Source of the DNA: Paenibacillus allorhizosphaerae
Lineage (GTDB): Bacteria; Bacillota; Bacilli; Paenibacillales; NBRC-103111
Assembly (NCBI RefSeq): GCF_910594985.1
Contig: NZ_CAJVCE010000011.1
Location: 124,001-188,000, forward strand
DNA length: 64,000 nt
Reading direction: 5' to 3'
Below are positions 1 to 8,375 of this stretch, in pieces. A model generated the notes under the pieces. The model did not search any database, had not been told where the DNA came from, and worked only from the letters and a program-made list of their open reading frames with translations. The translations under genes and the position numbers were made by a program. The first letter of the stretch is position 1, and the number at the start of each line of letters is the position of its first letter.

Positions 1-309
1 GGGGCGCAGTCGCTTGCGTTTTACATGGGCAACGCGGAGGGGATCGGCCAGCAGCTGTTCAATGCGGTTTTGACCTTCTCGACTTATCCGACGAGCATAT
101 TTAAAGGCTGGGGGCGGCTTATTTTGTTTACCGTGCTGCCCGCCGGATTCGTCAGCTACCTGCCGATCGGACTGCTCCGGGAGACGGATGTGGCGTTTCT
201 GTTGGCGGCGCTCGGCATGACACTGCTGCTTACGGCAGGGGGATTGTGGTTCTTCCATAGAGGTCTGCGGCGCTATAGCTCGGGAAACATGACAGTGCTG
301 CGGATGTAA
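1..309 (+). CDS. ABC-2 family transporter permease, C-terminal part
   Basis: The reading frame is open from the first base of the window, so the gene starts upstream; only about the last 102 residues are visible. They contain two hydrophobic segments (around LILFTVLPAGFVSYLPIGLL and a following leucine-rich stretch) and end in a short basic tail. The pattern matches the last two membrane helices of ABC-2 type permeases that work with a separate ATPase in drug or lipid export. The ATPase partner would lie outside the window. The family call rests on this C-terminal pattern only. Confidence 0.7.
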   Translation, partial: GAQSLAFYMGNAEGIGQQLFNAVLTFSTYPTSIFKGWGRLILFTVLPAGFVSYLPIGLLRETDVAFLLAALGMTLLLTAGGLWFFHRGLRRYSSGNMTVLRM

Positions 310-433
310 GGTTTTCTAACTTTTTTCTGGATATTGTGACAAAGGTTCTATACTTGTTTGGTATTTTTAGGTATAATGAGGGAACCAACAAGTCCTATAA
401 AGGATCGCGTATGTCGAAAAAGGAGACCACCCT

Positions 434-892
434 ATGAAGGCTGAGTTAATCAATCCGTTTCTCGAGTCTGCTAGAGTTGTTATCGAGCAAGTCGCCAATG
501 TCAGACCGAGTACCGGCCAATTGGGCATTAAAGATGTGAAGTTTTCGGAAAGATACTTGTGGATCATGATCGGTATGACGGGACAAATGCAAGGCGATAT
601 CGTCTTCGGGCTGCACGAGGAAGTGGCGCTGCGAATGGTGTCCGCCATGATGGGGGGATATGCCATCACGCAAATGGACGAAATGAGCAAGAGTGCGATT
701 TCCGAGCTTGGCAATATGATCAGCGGAAATGCAAGTACGATGCTGTACAATCAGGGCGTACACGTGGACATCACGCCGCCGAAGCTGATGCACTCGGAAC
801 TATTCGACGGATTCGCCGTGAAGAAAGCGCTAACGATTCCGCTGATTATGGACGGGATCGGTGAGCTTGATATTCAAGTTCTAATTGCATAG
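434..892 (+). CDS. cheX: CheX-type chemotaxis phosphatase
   Basis: A 152-residue protein of the CheC/CheX/FliY fold. CheX enzymes remove the phosphate from CheY-P to reset the flagellar motor signal. The key visible motif is an ELGN stretch at residues 91-94, the Glu and Asn pair that forms the phosphatase centre, followed by GNAST. The start is fixed by an AGGAGA ribosome binding site just upstream. It stands alone, with a terminator after it, and no other chemotaxis gene is visible; stand-alone cheX genes are common in Bacilli. Confidence 0.85.
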   Translation: MKAELINPFLESARVVIEQVANVRPSTGQLGIKDVKFSERYLWIMIGMTGQMQGDIVFGLHEEVALRMVSAMMGGYAITQMDEMSKSAISELGNMISGNASTMLYNQGVHVDITPPKLMHSELFDGFAVKKALTIPLIMDGIGELDIQVLIA

Positions 893-923
893 TTGAAATG
901 GGGAATCGATAACGTGTAATCTG

Positions 924-970
924 AAAGCGAAGGGTTCCGGACCTCCATGTCCGGGAGCCGTCGCTTTTTT
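924..970 (+). terminator. Rho-independent terminator after cheX
   Basis: An imperfect GC-rich hairpin with AAAGCGA at 924-930 paired to TCGCTTT at 961-967, an inner CCGGAC/GTCCGG stem, and a run of six T. It lies about 30 bases after the cheX stop. Confidence 0.85.
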
Positions 971-1046
971 GCGTTGGATTCATGCCGGCAGGACGGGCAT
1001 GACGAATATCGGACATGAGACGATACGGCAAATAGGGGGCTATTCC

Positions 1047-1823
1047 ATGTCTTTTGAAGGGAAAATCGCAGTGATTACCGGGGCTTCCAGCGGGATCGGC
1101 GCGCTTATGGCGCAGATGCTAGCGGCACGCGGCGCGATACCGATTTTGATGGCGAGGTCGGAGCGCAAGCTGGCGGAGGTTGCCGGAACGATAAAAGGGA
1201 CGCATGACGTATACGTGCTCGATGTCACCTCGGCGGATCAGGTGGCGCAAACGATGGAGAAAGTGATCGCCGGACACGGGCGAATCGACATCCTGATCAA
1301 CAACGCCGGATACGGGGTGTTCGAGCCGTTCGTAACGGCGTCATTGGATGAATTCGAGCAGATGATGGACGTGAACTACATGGGTACGGTCCGCTGCACG
1401 AAAGCGGTGCTGCCGCACATGCTGAAGCGGGGCAGCGGGCATATCGTCAACATTGCGTCGATGGCGGGCAAGATCGGCTCCGCCAAGTCGAGCGGTTATT
1501 CGGCGACCAAGCATGCGGTGCTCGGGATGACGAACTGCTTGCGGCAGGAACTGGTCGGCACGGGGGTGCATCTGTCGGCCGTCAATCCCGGACCGATCGA
1601 TACGCCGTTTTTCGATAAAGCGGATCCGTCAGGCAACTACGTGAAAAATGTCAAATGGTTCATGCTGAAGCCGGAGCGCGTGGCCGCGCAAGTGCTAGCC
1701 GCTATCGAGCGCCGCATCCCTGAAGTCAATACACCGCTCATGGCGGCGTCCGGCGTGAAGCTGTACCAGCTGTTTCCCCGTCTGTTCGACCGGATCGCTT
1801 ATAAACTGCTGAACAAGAAGTGA
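1047..1823 (+). CDS. Short-chain dehydrogenase/reductase (SDR)
   Basis: A 258-residue classical SDR, an NAD(P)-dependent oxidoreductase with a Rossmann fold; the substrate is unknown. Visible motifs are TGASSGIG (residues 11-18, cofactor binding), NNAG (85-88), a catalytic Ser near 138 and YSATK (Tyr151, Lys155). The frame is open further upstream, but the ATG at 1047 has a good AGGGGG site six to seven bases before it and gives the standard family length. The PGPIDTPFF segment after the active site is typical of the family. There is no operon partner. Confidence 0.9.
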   Translation: MSFEGKIAVITGASSGIGALMAQMLAARGAIPILMARSERKLAEVAGTIKGTHDVYVLDVTSADQVAQTMEKVIAGHGRIDILINNAGYGVFEPFVTASLDEFEQMMDVNYMGTVRCTKAVLPHMLKRGSGHIVNIASMAGKIGSAKSSGYSATKHAVLGMTNCLRQELVGTGVHLSAVNPGPIDTPFFDKADPSGNYVKNVKWFMLKPERVAAQVLAAIERRIPEVNTPLMAASGVKLYQLFPRLFDRIAYKLLNKK

Positions 1824-1918
1824 GGCGCGTCTTGAACCGGCAAAATACGCAGATTACGGCAATAACGGGGAAACTCGCGAAGATGATTGTATAATATTCC
1901 ATGAAAGTAGAGGGACGG

Positions 1919-2467
1919 ATGATGCAAGAGAACAACAAGCTGCAGCCCGAAGCGGCTGCGGCGGCCATGCTGAAGCTGACGATGACTTCGATCGATAAGC
2001 AATGGGGCGTATTGCAGCCGGTATTTGCGGCCTTTACGACCGATGCCGTATTGACGCGGGAGCTTGAGGACACGCTGCTGCAGGAACTATACGTAGCCGT
2101 GTTGGCTTTGGAGCTGTACGACCTCCCGCATGTATTTGCGTCCGGGGAGGACCGCGAAATCGAAAGCGAGCTGCTGCGCATCCTGCAATCGGGCGATTTT
2201 GCGCCGCTTCGGCTCGCAGAACCGATCCGCTTGCAATATTTGCCGCGGCTGCGTGAAATCCGCAAAGAAGAGACGGACGATATGGGCGCGAAGCTGCTGG
2301 AGGAAGCGGTCGGTATTTTGTACGACCGGCTGCCGCTGCCGTTGAAACCGTCGGCGCCGCAAGGCAGTTTTCTATGGAGCCGGCTGATGCAGGCGATGGC
2401 GTTATGGATCGGCAAATGGCCGGCGATTGTCAAAGGCTTCGCCGCGGCCCCGCCGAGCCGGCAGTAA
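1919..2467 (+). CDS. Hypothetical helical protein
   Basis: About 182 residues, rich in Leu, Glu and Ala, predicted by eye to be mostly helical, with no signal peptide. I recognise no family. The upstream ATG at 1901 is possible, but an AGAGGGA site precedes the ATGATG at 1919-1924, so a later start is preferred. It follows the SDR in the same direction about 95 bases later. Codon use resembles the neighbours, which supports a real gene. Confidence 0.7.
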   Translation: MMQENNKLQPEAAAAAMLKLTMTSIDKQWGVLQPVFAAFTTDAVLTRELEDTLLQELYVAVLALELYDLPHVFASGEDREIESELLRILQSGDFAPLRLAEPIRLQYLPRLREIRKEETDDMGAKLLEEAVGILYDRLPLPLKPSAPQGSFLWSRLMQAMALWIGKWPAIVKGFAAAPPSRQ

Positions 2468-2631
2468 GGTGAGAGATGGAAAGCACATTGACGGATGGAC
2501 CGATCCAGCTATGTTCTGCAAGCTGCTGCAAAAGGCATTAGCGGAATGGATTGACACGGGGCAATCCGCTCCGCTTTGCGCGGCACGCCCGTCTCACGCT
2601 TGCGCAATGCGAGCAGGCATACGCATACGAA

Positions 2632-2673
2632 AAAAGACTTGGCGGTGCACTTTGAAGTGGCGCCAAGTCTTTT
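2632..2673. terminator. Bidirectional terminator
   Basis: A perfect 13-bp inverted repeat, AAAAGACTTGGCG at 2632-2644 and its complement at 2661-2673, with T-runs on both sides. It ends the hypothetical gene on the plus strand and the MarR gene on the minus strand. Confidence 0.9.
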
Positions 2674-2695
2674 CCATATTCAGCGAACCGTACGG

Positions 2696-3163
2696 CTAAT
2701 CGGACTCGATCCGAAATTGTTCCAGGCGCGCCTGCAGCTCTTGATGAATGCGAAGCAGCGTATCGATGTCTTCTTTGGACATGGAGGAGAGCGCGGAAAC
2801 CATGGCACGGTACGAATAAGCATTTTGACTTGATTTCTTGGATAATTCGATCCCTTCGGCCGTCAGACGCAGCTGCACTTCCCGGCGGTCCCCAGCGGAA
2901 GGGAGTCGTTCGACTAAGCCTAACCGGACAAGTCCGTCCACACTGACGCTAATGGTGCTTTTGGCAGAATCGAGTTTCTCCGTCACTTCTTTCAATGTGA
3001 TGCCGGGGGAGGAGAACAGCGTATTCAGAACCGCCATCTGCTGCAAAGATAATCCAAGGCCGGAAGCGTTCTGCTGTGAAAGCCTCGTCGTTATTTTGTT
3101 GATCGCCCACAGGGACTGCAGCACGGCTGCCGACTGCTTTACGATCGGATCTTGATAATCCAT
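2696..3163 (-). CDS. MarR family transcriptional regulator
   Basis: A 155-residue winged-helix regulator. The HTH covers about residues 40-85 (LSLQQMAVLNTL, then ITLKEVTEKL and AKSTISVSVDGL), followed by the wing segment RLPSAGDRREVQLRLTAEG with the DRR motif typical of MarR. Such proteins dimerise, bind palindromes and are usually released by small phenolic ligands. A palindrome overlaps its own promoter region (3203-3218), so autoregulation is likely. No obvious target gene lies divergently; the next gene upstream runs in the same direction. Confidence 0.92.
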   Translation of the reverse strand: MDYQDPIVKQSAAVLQSLWAINKITTRLSQQNASGLGLSLQQMAVLNTLFSSPGITLKEVTEKLDSAKSTISVSVDGLVRLGLVERLPSAGDRREVQLRLTAEGIELSKKSSQNAYSYRAMVSALSSMSKEDIDTLLRIHQELQARLEQFRIESD

Positions 3164-3202
3164 CGAAACACCTCCGAATACAATAATAGTCCCGTTCGGA
3201 AC

Positions 3203-3218
3203 AGTTCGTATATGAACT
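3203..3218 (-). promoter_or_regulatory. Putative MarR operator
   Basis: A 16-bp near-perfect palindrome, AGTTCGTATATGAACT, lying just downstream of the -10 box at 3219-3224. Its position at the transcription start suggests autorepression by the adjacent MarR protein. This is an inference from position and symmetry. Confidence 0.6.
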
Positions 3219-3248
3219 ATTATATTGCAACGATAGGCGGCATTTCAA
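3219..3248 (-). promoter_or_regulatory. Sigma-A-type promoter of the MarR gene
   Basis: Read on the minus strand, TTGAAA (3243-3248) and TATAAT (3219-3224) are separated by 18 bases. Confidence 0.65.
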
Positions 3249-3290
3249 CGTAAACTTTCCTGCTATAAGCGTTAAATTCTTCGTTTCAAA

Positions 3291-3593
3291 CTAGTTTCCA
3301 TCCGGCGAAACGGATTCGCCCTTGCCTTCGCCTTGCTGCCCGATGCTTTGATTTTTTGCTTTCAGCTTCAGGTTCAAATCGCGCACTTCCTCAAACAGCT
3401 TGCGGATTTCGGCTTTACCTTCCGGATGCGACTGGTTCCAGTGGCTGGCCAGCGCCGGCATTGTTTTATGAATATGGTTGTAAATCGCCCATATTTTAAT
3501 CTTTTCGACCATTTCAGGGGTGGACTCCCCGGTCAGCAGCTCGGAAAACTTTTCAACCAGCGCTTCAAATTCAACAGAAAACCCGGAATTCAC
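3291..3593 (-). CDS. Small DUF2573/YusU-like protein
   Basis: A 100-residue soluble protein. The N-terminal half (FEALVEKFSELLTGESTPEM, then a VEKIKIWAIYNHIHKTMPALA stretch) resembles the small Bacillus YusU/DUF2573 proteins of unknown function. The tail is Gly/Gln/Glu-rich and looks disordered. A strong promoter with -35 TTGACA at 3650-3655 and -10 TACACT at 3627-3632 lies just upstream. The family name is from memory of the pattern and is tentative. Confidence 0.75.
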   Translation of the reverse strand: MNSGFSVEFEALVEKFSELLTGESTPEMVEKIKIWAIYNHIHKTMPALASHWNQSHPEGKAEIRKLFEEVRDLNLKLKAKNQSIGQQGEGKGESVSPDGN

Positions 3594-3626
3594 TTAAAAA
3601 TCCACCTTTCAGGTATAATAAGCTTT

Positions 3627-3655
3627 AGTGTAACCCCGGTGAACGTTGGTGTCAA
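3627..3655 (-). promoter_or_regulatory. Promoter of the DUF2573-like gene
   Basis: Minus-strand TTGACA (3650-3655) and TACACT (3627-3632) with a 17-base spacer, close to the sigma-A consensus. Confidence 0.7.
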
Positions 3656-3672
3656 AAAATGGAGTGTGAGCT

Positions 3673-4533
3673 ATGGACGTAACGATACCTGATGAGCATC
3701 GATCGGCGGCTAGCGAATGCAGCGATGGGGGGCAGGAAGGGGCTTTGCTTGAAAAAGTGCCGGTCCGCTGCCACGCCAAAGGCATTTCGTTATACCTTGT
3801 TACTTATTCAAGTCAGACCTTCAAGGTCAAGGGCTACCTGGTCGTCCCGAAAGATGTGCCGCTCCCCGCGCCGGGCGTCATCTATTGCCGCGGCGGCATA
3901 CGGAAAGTCGGCATGGTGCGCAAACGCCGGCTGTTCGCGATGGCGCGCCGCGGATTTGTTGTGTTTGCGCCTTTTTACAGAGGAAACGAAGGCGGGGAAG
4001 GGCGGGATGAATTTGGCGGCGACGACCGGTACGATGTATGTCACGCCATTCCGATGGTTCAATCGCTGCCTGAAGTACAGCCCGGTCCGGTGCCGTTAAT
4101 CGGATTTTCCCGCGGCGCCATCATGGCGATGCTCGCCGCCAAGGAATGCGAGCAGGCCGGTCCGGTCGTCATCTGGGGCGGCGTCAGCGACCTGTTCGAC
4201 ACGTATGAAGAACGCGTCGATATGCGGCGCATGCTGAAACGGGTCGTCGGCCATCCGCGCAAGCAGCCGGGAGCGTATGAGCAGCGTTCGCCTGTGTATT
4301 GGATCGAAGCGATTCGCGTTCCCGTCATGATCGTACACGGAACCGGAGACACCCAAGTCAGCGTAGAACAAGCCCGTAAGCTGGGACAAGCGCTCGAAGC
4401 GGCCGGCAGGGACTATACGATGGAGCTGTACGACGGGCTGCCGCACCGTTTTCCGAAGGAACAGGACGAGCGGGCGCTGGATGCCGTATTTGCCTGGATT
4501 CGCAGTAAGCTGGGGCGTACCCGGTCTTCATAA
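3673..4533 (+). CDS. Alpha/beta hydrolase (prolyl oligopeptidase-like)
   Basis: A 286-residue serine hydrolase of the S9/dienelactone type. The nucleophile elbow GFSRG is at residues 144-148 (Ser146), the acid is likely Asp226 in HGTGDTQV, and the base His258 in GLPHRF, so a full triad is present. An oxyanion region YCRGG lies near residue 71. No signal peptide is seen, so it is cytoplasmic. The substrate could be a peptide or an ester and cannot be told from sequence. GGAGTGTGAG before the ATG supports the start. It stands alone. Confidence 0.88.
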   Translation: MDVTIPDEHRSAASECSDGGQEGALLEKVPVRCHAKGISLYLVTYSSQTFKVKGYLVVPKDVPLPAPGVIYCRGGIRKVGMVRKRRLFAMARRGFVVFAPFYRGNEGGEGRDEFGGDDRYDVCHAIPMVQSLPEVQPGPVPLIGFSRGAIMAMLAAKECEQAGPVVIWGGVSDLFDTYEERVDMRRMLKRVVGHPRKQPGAYEQRSPVYWIEAIRVPVMIVHGTGDTQVSVEQARKLGQALEAAGRDYTMELYDGLPHRFPKEQDERALDAVFAWIRSKLGRTRSS

Positions 4534-4631
4534 TTTTCGGCTGCCTGCTCGTCAAATTGCCCGAGAATTCGCGGAACCATTCTGTTATACTAGGGAAACG
4601 CAACCCATGTAAGTGTAGAAAGGATGATGTT

Positions 4632-6086
4632 ATGAGCGGCTTTGCTTCTTTACATATTGATCCGGTTTATTTGAAACGGCTGCAGGAACAGGACATTACG
4701 GAACCGTCTCCGATTCAGCGAGAGGCGATTCCACCGATTCTGGAAGGCAAGGATGTGGTTGCCCAGTCGCAGACGGGTACCGGTAAAACGTTGGCTTATG
4801 CGCTTCCCCTGCTGCATAAAATAGAAGAAGCTACGCGCGAAGTACAAGCGTTGGTTCTAGTGCCGACGCGCGAACTTGGCATGCAGATCGCGCAGACGCT
4901 GGAGCAATTGACCAAGGAAACGGGCACCCGCGTGCAGCAGTTGATCGGGGGCGCTTCCATCGAGCGGCAAATCGACAAGCTGAAGCTGAAACCTCAGATT
5001 GTCGTCGGTACGCCGGGCCGGATACAGGAGTTGGTCAAGCTGCGCAAGCTGAAGCTGCACGGCATTCGCACGGTCGTCGTCGACGAAGTCGACCAAGTAT
5101 TCGAGCTCGGCTCCATGCAGGATGTGGAGGCGCTGTTCAAAGGAATGCAGTGCGAGAAGCAGCTGCTCTTCTTCTCGGCGACGCTGCCGGCGCCGATTCA
5201 GGAGGTCATCGACCGCTGGATGCGCGATCCGCATTTCGTTCGGGTCAATCCGGCGCAGCGTACCTCGGAGACGTTGGAGCATGTTTACTTCGTATGCCAG
5301 GAACGGGACAAGATCGATACGTTGCGCAGGCTGGTGCGGCATTACAACCCGAAAGCGGCGATGGTATTCATTAATGCAACCGACGATATCGGCGAGGCGG
5401 TGGCCAAGCTCAAGTATGCCGGGTTGTCCGTCGAGGGGCTGTACGGGGATTCATTCAAGCAGGAGCGGGCAAGGGCGATGCAAATGTTTCGCGCAGGCCG
5501 GTTCCAACTGCTGCTCTCAACAGATGTAGCGGCGCGCGGGCTCGATTTGCCGCAGGTGACGCATGTGTTCAACCTGGATCCGCCGGTGGACGCGGATCAT
5601 TACGTGCATCGCGTCGGACGCACCGGAAGGATGGGCCGGCAAGGAGTAGCCGTATCGATCATTACGCCGAAGGAGCAGTTCATTATCGACAAATTCACGA
5701 AGACGCTGGGCATCGCGTTGGAACGAAGAGACCTGTTTCACGGCCGTATCATCGACCCCGAGCGGGAGCAGGCGATTCGTCTGGAGGCGAGAAAAACGAC
5801 GGCGCGTGCGAAAACGCGGGAAGGCGAAGCGGCGGTAACGTCCGAACGGGAGGTTCGTTCCGTCCCTCGGGCTGAAGTGAAGCCGCAAGCTTCGAGCGCT
5901 CCGAAGCTGGCTGCGGACAAAGACAGAAAAGTTACCGTCAGCAGCGCCGCCCGGCAGCCGAAAGCCGCTATCGTGCCGCCGGCAGCCGACAAGCGGAAAG
6001 CAAACCGCGAACGCGACCGAAAAAATAAAGGCGCGCCGCGCTGGCTGAAGGAAAAGCAAAACCAATCGGAAAAGCCGCGGCCTTAG
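4632..6086 (+). CDS. DEAD-box RNA helicase with DEVD motif II
   Basis: A 484-residue ATP-dependent RNA helicase. In order it has the Q motif (PSPIQ, about 25-29), Walker A SQTGTGKT (46-53), PTRELG (79-83), TPGR, motif II DEVD (151-154), SAT (182-184), then a second RecA domain with STDVAARGLD and HRVGRTGR. The last ~110 residues are a low-complexity Lys/Arg/Ala/Glu tail that probably binds RNA. Motif II reads DEVD instead of DEAD; the two catalytic acids are kept. The ATG at 4632 has an AAAGGATG site; the frame extends upstream without a better start. Confidence 0.93.
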   Translation: MSGFASLHIDPVYLKRLQEQDITEPSPIQREAIPPILEGKDVVAQSQTGTGKTLAYALPLLHKIEEATREVQALVLVPTRELGMQIAQTLEQLTKETGTRVQQLIGGASIERQIDKLKLKPQIVVGTPGRIQELVKLRKLKLHGIRTVVVDEVDQVFELGSMQDVEALFKGMQCEKQLLFFSATLPAPIQEVIDRWMRDPHFVRVNPAQRTSETLEHVYFVCQERDKIDTLRRLVRHYNPKAAMVFINATDDIGEAVAKLKYAGLSVEGLYGDSFKQERARAMQMFRAGRFQLLLSTDVAARGLDLPQVTHVFNLDPPVDADHYVHRVGRTGRMGRQGVAVSIITPKEQFIIDKFTKTLGIALERRDLFHGRIIDPEREQAIRLEARKTTARAKTREGEAAVTSEREVRSVPRAEVKPQASSAPKLAADKDRKVTVSSAARQPKAAIVPPAADKRKANRERDRKNKGAPRWLKEKQNQSEKPRP

Positions 6087-6182
6087 CCGACCGCACGCTG
6101 CGAATCGGGAACCATCACGAAGCGAACGGCGAGGAAGAAGGAGCGCCCGGCTCGGCTTGCAGGCGGGAGTGATGTGTAAACG

Positions 6183-6722
6183 ATGGGCTCCGTACTTAAA
6201 ATAATCATAAGTTTGTTCATGATCGGAATGATAGCCTCCTTTTTGGCCATTGCTTACGTGAAGCCGGAGCAGAAGCTCGATTTGGCCTATTCGGAGCTGC
6301 CGCTGCGGGATAAGCTGGCGGGCATGCTGGTGAACCGAAAGCCGGAAATAACGTTGACGGAGTCCGAGGTAAACGAGCTGCTCAAGAAAGCGCTGGCCGC
6401 CCGTCCTGACGTGCGGCCAGACGTTACGGTGACGGGCGCGCGATTCGATCTGCAAGGCGATCAGCTGACCGCCGACGTCAACGTGCGAATCAAGCGCCGG
6501 ATCGAAGCGGCGGCAACGCTTCGCTTCGATCTGGACTGGAAGGAGCCTTATTTAATTGCCGTGCACACGGGAACGTTCGTGAAACAAGTTGGGATTCCGG
6601 GGTCCTGGTTTCACCTGGAGCCGCTGCAGGCGAACTTGAACGACTACTTGCCGCGGCTGGCGGCGATTCGCAGCGTTGCGTTCGAGAACGCGGGCGTCAA
6701 GCTAAGCTTTAAGCTGCGTTAG
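6183..6722 (+). CDS. Membrane-anchored YpmS-like (DUF2140) protein
   Basis: A 179-residue protein with one N-terminal membrane helix (about residues 5-25, IIISLFMIGMIASFLAIAYV) and an outside domain. The segment after it (ITLTESEVNELLKKAL, then alternating strands with DVNVRIKRRI) resembles the YpmS/DUF2140 group of unknown function. It follows the helicase by about 95 bases and is followed by a terminator, so the two may share transcription. The family call is moderate. Confidence 0.75.
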   Translation: MGSVLKIIISLFMIGMIASFLAIAYVKPEQKLDLAYSELPLRDKLAGMLVNRKPEITLTESEVNELLKKALAARPDVRPDVTVTGARFDLQGDQLTADVNVRIKRRIEAAATLRFDLDWKEPYLIAVHTGTFVKQVGIPGSWFHLEPLQANLNDYLPRLAAIRSVAFENAGVKLSFKLR

Positions 6723-6741
6723 CAATCACAATGCAACAGAG

Positions 6742-6781
6742 AGAAGCCCGCTTCCTCCACATGGGAGAAGAGCGGGCTTCT
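6742..6781. terminator. Bidirectional terminator between YpmS-like gene and xylA
   Basis: An 11-bp perfect inverted repeat, AGAAGCCCGCT at 6742-6752 and its complement at 6771-6781, placed between two convergent genes. Confidence 0.8.
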
Positions 6782-6806
6782 TCGGCTTTATCGTATTAGG
6801 TCAAGC

Positions 6807-8123
6807 TTATACGTTGCTGATATATTGATTGATCACGTTTTTGATCAGCTCGGTGCGGCCGGATTGGTTCACGATCGGTTTATTTTGCAGCGCGTACGCT
6901 TCGAGCGATTTGAGATCCGCTTTGCCCGAGACGATGTCGGCGCCGATGCCGGTCTTGAAGGAAGCGTAGCGGTTGTCGATCACGTCGTCCAGCACGCGGT
7001 CTTCGATCAGCTTCACGGCCACTTGCAGACCTCTCGCGAAAGCATCCATCCCGGCGATGTGCGCGTATACGACATCGATCGGCTCGAAGGAGGAGCGGCG
7101 TACTTTGGCGTCGAAGTTGACGCCGCCGCGGCCGATGCCGCCTTCGTTGAGAAGGATCTCATACATGGCGAGCGTCGTCGAGTACAGGTCGGTCGGAAAT
7201 TCGTCGGTGTCCCAGCCGAGCAGCATGTCGCCCTGGTTCGCATCGATCGAACCGAGCACGCCGTTTATCCGTGAGACGCGCAGCTCATGCTCGAACGTAT
7301 GGCCCGCGAGCGTCGCGTGATTCGCTTCGATATTCAGCTTGAAGTGCGGGAGCAGGTCGTATTTATGCAAGAAAGACAGCGCCGTAGCCGCATCGAAATC
7401 ATACTGATGCTTCGTCGGCTCCTTCGGCTTCGGTTCGATCAGGAACTGCGCGTCAAAGCCGATTTCTTTGGCATAATCGACGGCTAGGTGGAGGAATCTC
7501 GCCAAATTGTCTAGCTCGAGCCCGAGGTCCGTGTTGAGCAGCGTCTCATAGCCTTCGCGGCCGCCCCAGAACACGTAGTTTTCCGCGCCGAGCTCTTTGC
7601 CGTGCTCCAGCGCTTTTTTCACCTGCGCTGCGGCATAAGCGAACACGTCCGCATTGCAGGTCGTTGCCGCACCGTGTACGAAGCGGGGGTTGGAGAACAT
7701 GTTGGCCGTATTCCAGAGCAGCTTTTTGCCGGATGCTTTCATGTGATCTTTCAACAGCGCGACGATCGTGTCCAGGTTCCGGTTCGTCTCCTGCAGCGTA
7801 GCGCCTTCCGGAGCGATGTCACGGTCATGGAAGCAGAAGTAGTCGACGTCCAGAATGTTCAGCAGCTCGAAGCAGGCTTCTACGCGGGCTTTGGCGAGGT
7901 CCATGCCGCTGTATTGATCCCAGCCGCGAACCGCCGTGCCGCTGCCGAACGGGTCGGTGCCGTTTGCGGTGAACGAATGCCAGTAGGCAACGGCAAAGCG
8001 CAAATGCTCCCGCATCGTTTTACCGAGAATGAGTTGTTCCGGGTTGTAAAATTTAAAGGAAAGCGGGTTGGTCGACTGCCGGCCTTCGAATTGAATTTTC
8101 GATACATTACCAAAGTAGCTCAT
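6807..8123 (-). CDS. xylA: Xylose isomerase
   Basis: A 438-residue protein of normal length for class II xylose isomerase, which converts D-xylose to D-xylulose in the cytoplasm. Signature elements are FHDRD (active-site His region), [17 protein letters not shown] with metal-binding Glu, and [18 protein letters not shown] with further metal ligands. GGAGGG precedes the ATG. Control elements upstream are a XylR-type palindrome and a cre-like site. No xylB kinase follows; a terminator comes directly after. The divergent ROK regulator is the likely XylR. Confidence 0.97.
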   Translation of the reverse strand: MSYFGNVSKIQFEGRQSTNPLSFKFYNPEQLILGKTMREHLRFAVAYWHSFTANGTDPFGSGTAVRGWDQYSGMDLAKARVEACFELLNILDVDYFCFHDRDIAPEGATLQETNRNLDTIVALLKDHMKASGKKLLWNTANMFSNPRFVHGAATTCNADVFAYAAAQVKKALEHGKELGAENYVFWGGREGYETLLNTDLGLELDNLARFLHLAVDYAKEIGFDAQFLIEPKPKEPTKHQYDFDAATALSFLHKYDLLPHFKLNIEANHATLAGHTFEHELRVSRINGVLGSIDANQGDMLLGWDTDEFPTDLYSTTLAMYEILLNEGGIGRGGVNFDAKVRRSSFEPIDVVYAHIAGMDAFARGLQVAVKLIEDRVLDDVIDNRYASFKTGIGADIVSGKADLKSLEAYALQNKPIVNQSGRTELIKNVINQYISNV

Positions 8124-8181
8124 TGATCATCCCTCCGGATAATAAAAAATAGGAGTCCGTTCCACGGCTCGATCGGCCGTA

Positions 8182-8196
8182 TAGAAACGCTTGCAA
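8182..8196 (-). promoter_or_regulatory. cre-like catabolite repression site of xylA
   Basis: On the minus strand TTGCAAGCGTTTCTA fits the cre consensus WTGNAANCGNWNNCW with one mismatch. It lies just downstream of the xylA -10 box, where CcpA binding would block transcription when glucose is present. Confidence 0.55.
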
Positions 8197-8202
8197 AAGT
8201 CA

Positions 8203-8232
8203 TCATATCATGAAGCTGCCAACTTTGTAAAT
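8203..8232 (-). promoter_or_regulatory. xylA promoter
   Basis: Minus-strand TTTACA followed 18 bases later by TATGAT, with the XylR-like palindrome overlapping the -35 box. The position between xylA and the ROK gene supports it. Confidence 0.55.
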
Positions 8233-8247
8233 TGATTAAACAAACTT
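8221..8247. promoter_or_regulatory. Putative XylR operator
   Basis: An inverted repeat of AACTTTGT (8221-8228) and ACAAACTT (8240-8247) around an AT-rich 11-base centre. Seven of eight positions pair. The half-site with TTTGT resembles known xyl operators of Bacillus, and it sits in the xylA-regulator intergenic region. Confidence 0.6.
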
Positions 8248-8375
8248 AGTTAATGCAGAAACGGATCGTTTCGTGTTAAAATCAGTGTCGTCACGAATAT
8301 ACTTGAATGTTCGCTTACAAGCGTTCGTCGGTCCTGCCAGGATCGGCTATGCTTGGAGGCGCGGAGGCTTAACGA

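Noticed and set aside
5517..6455. 312-residue minus-strand frame opposite the helicase end
   Set aside because: Shadow of the basic tail region; Arg-rich composition and no start signal.
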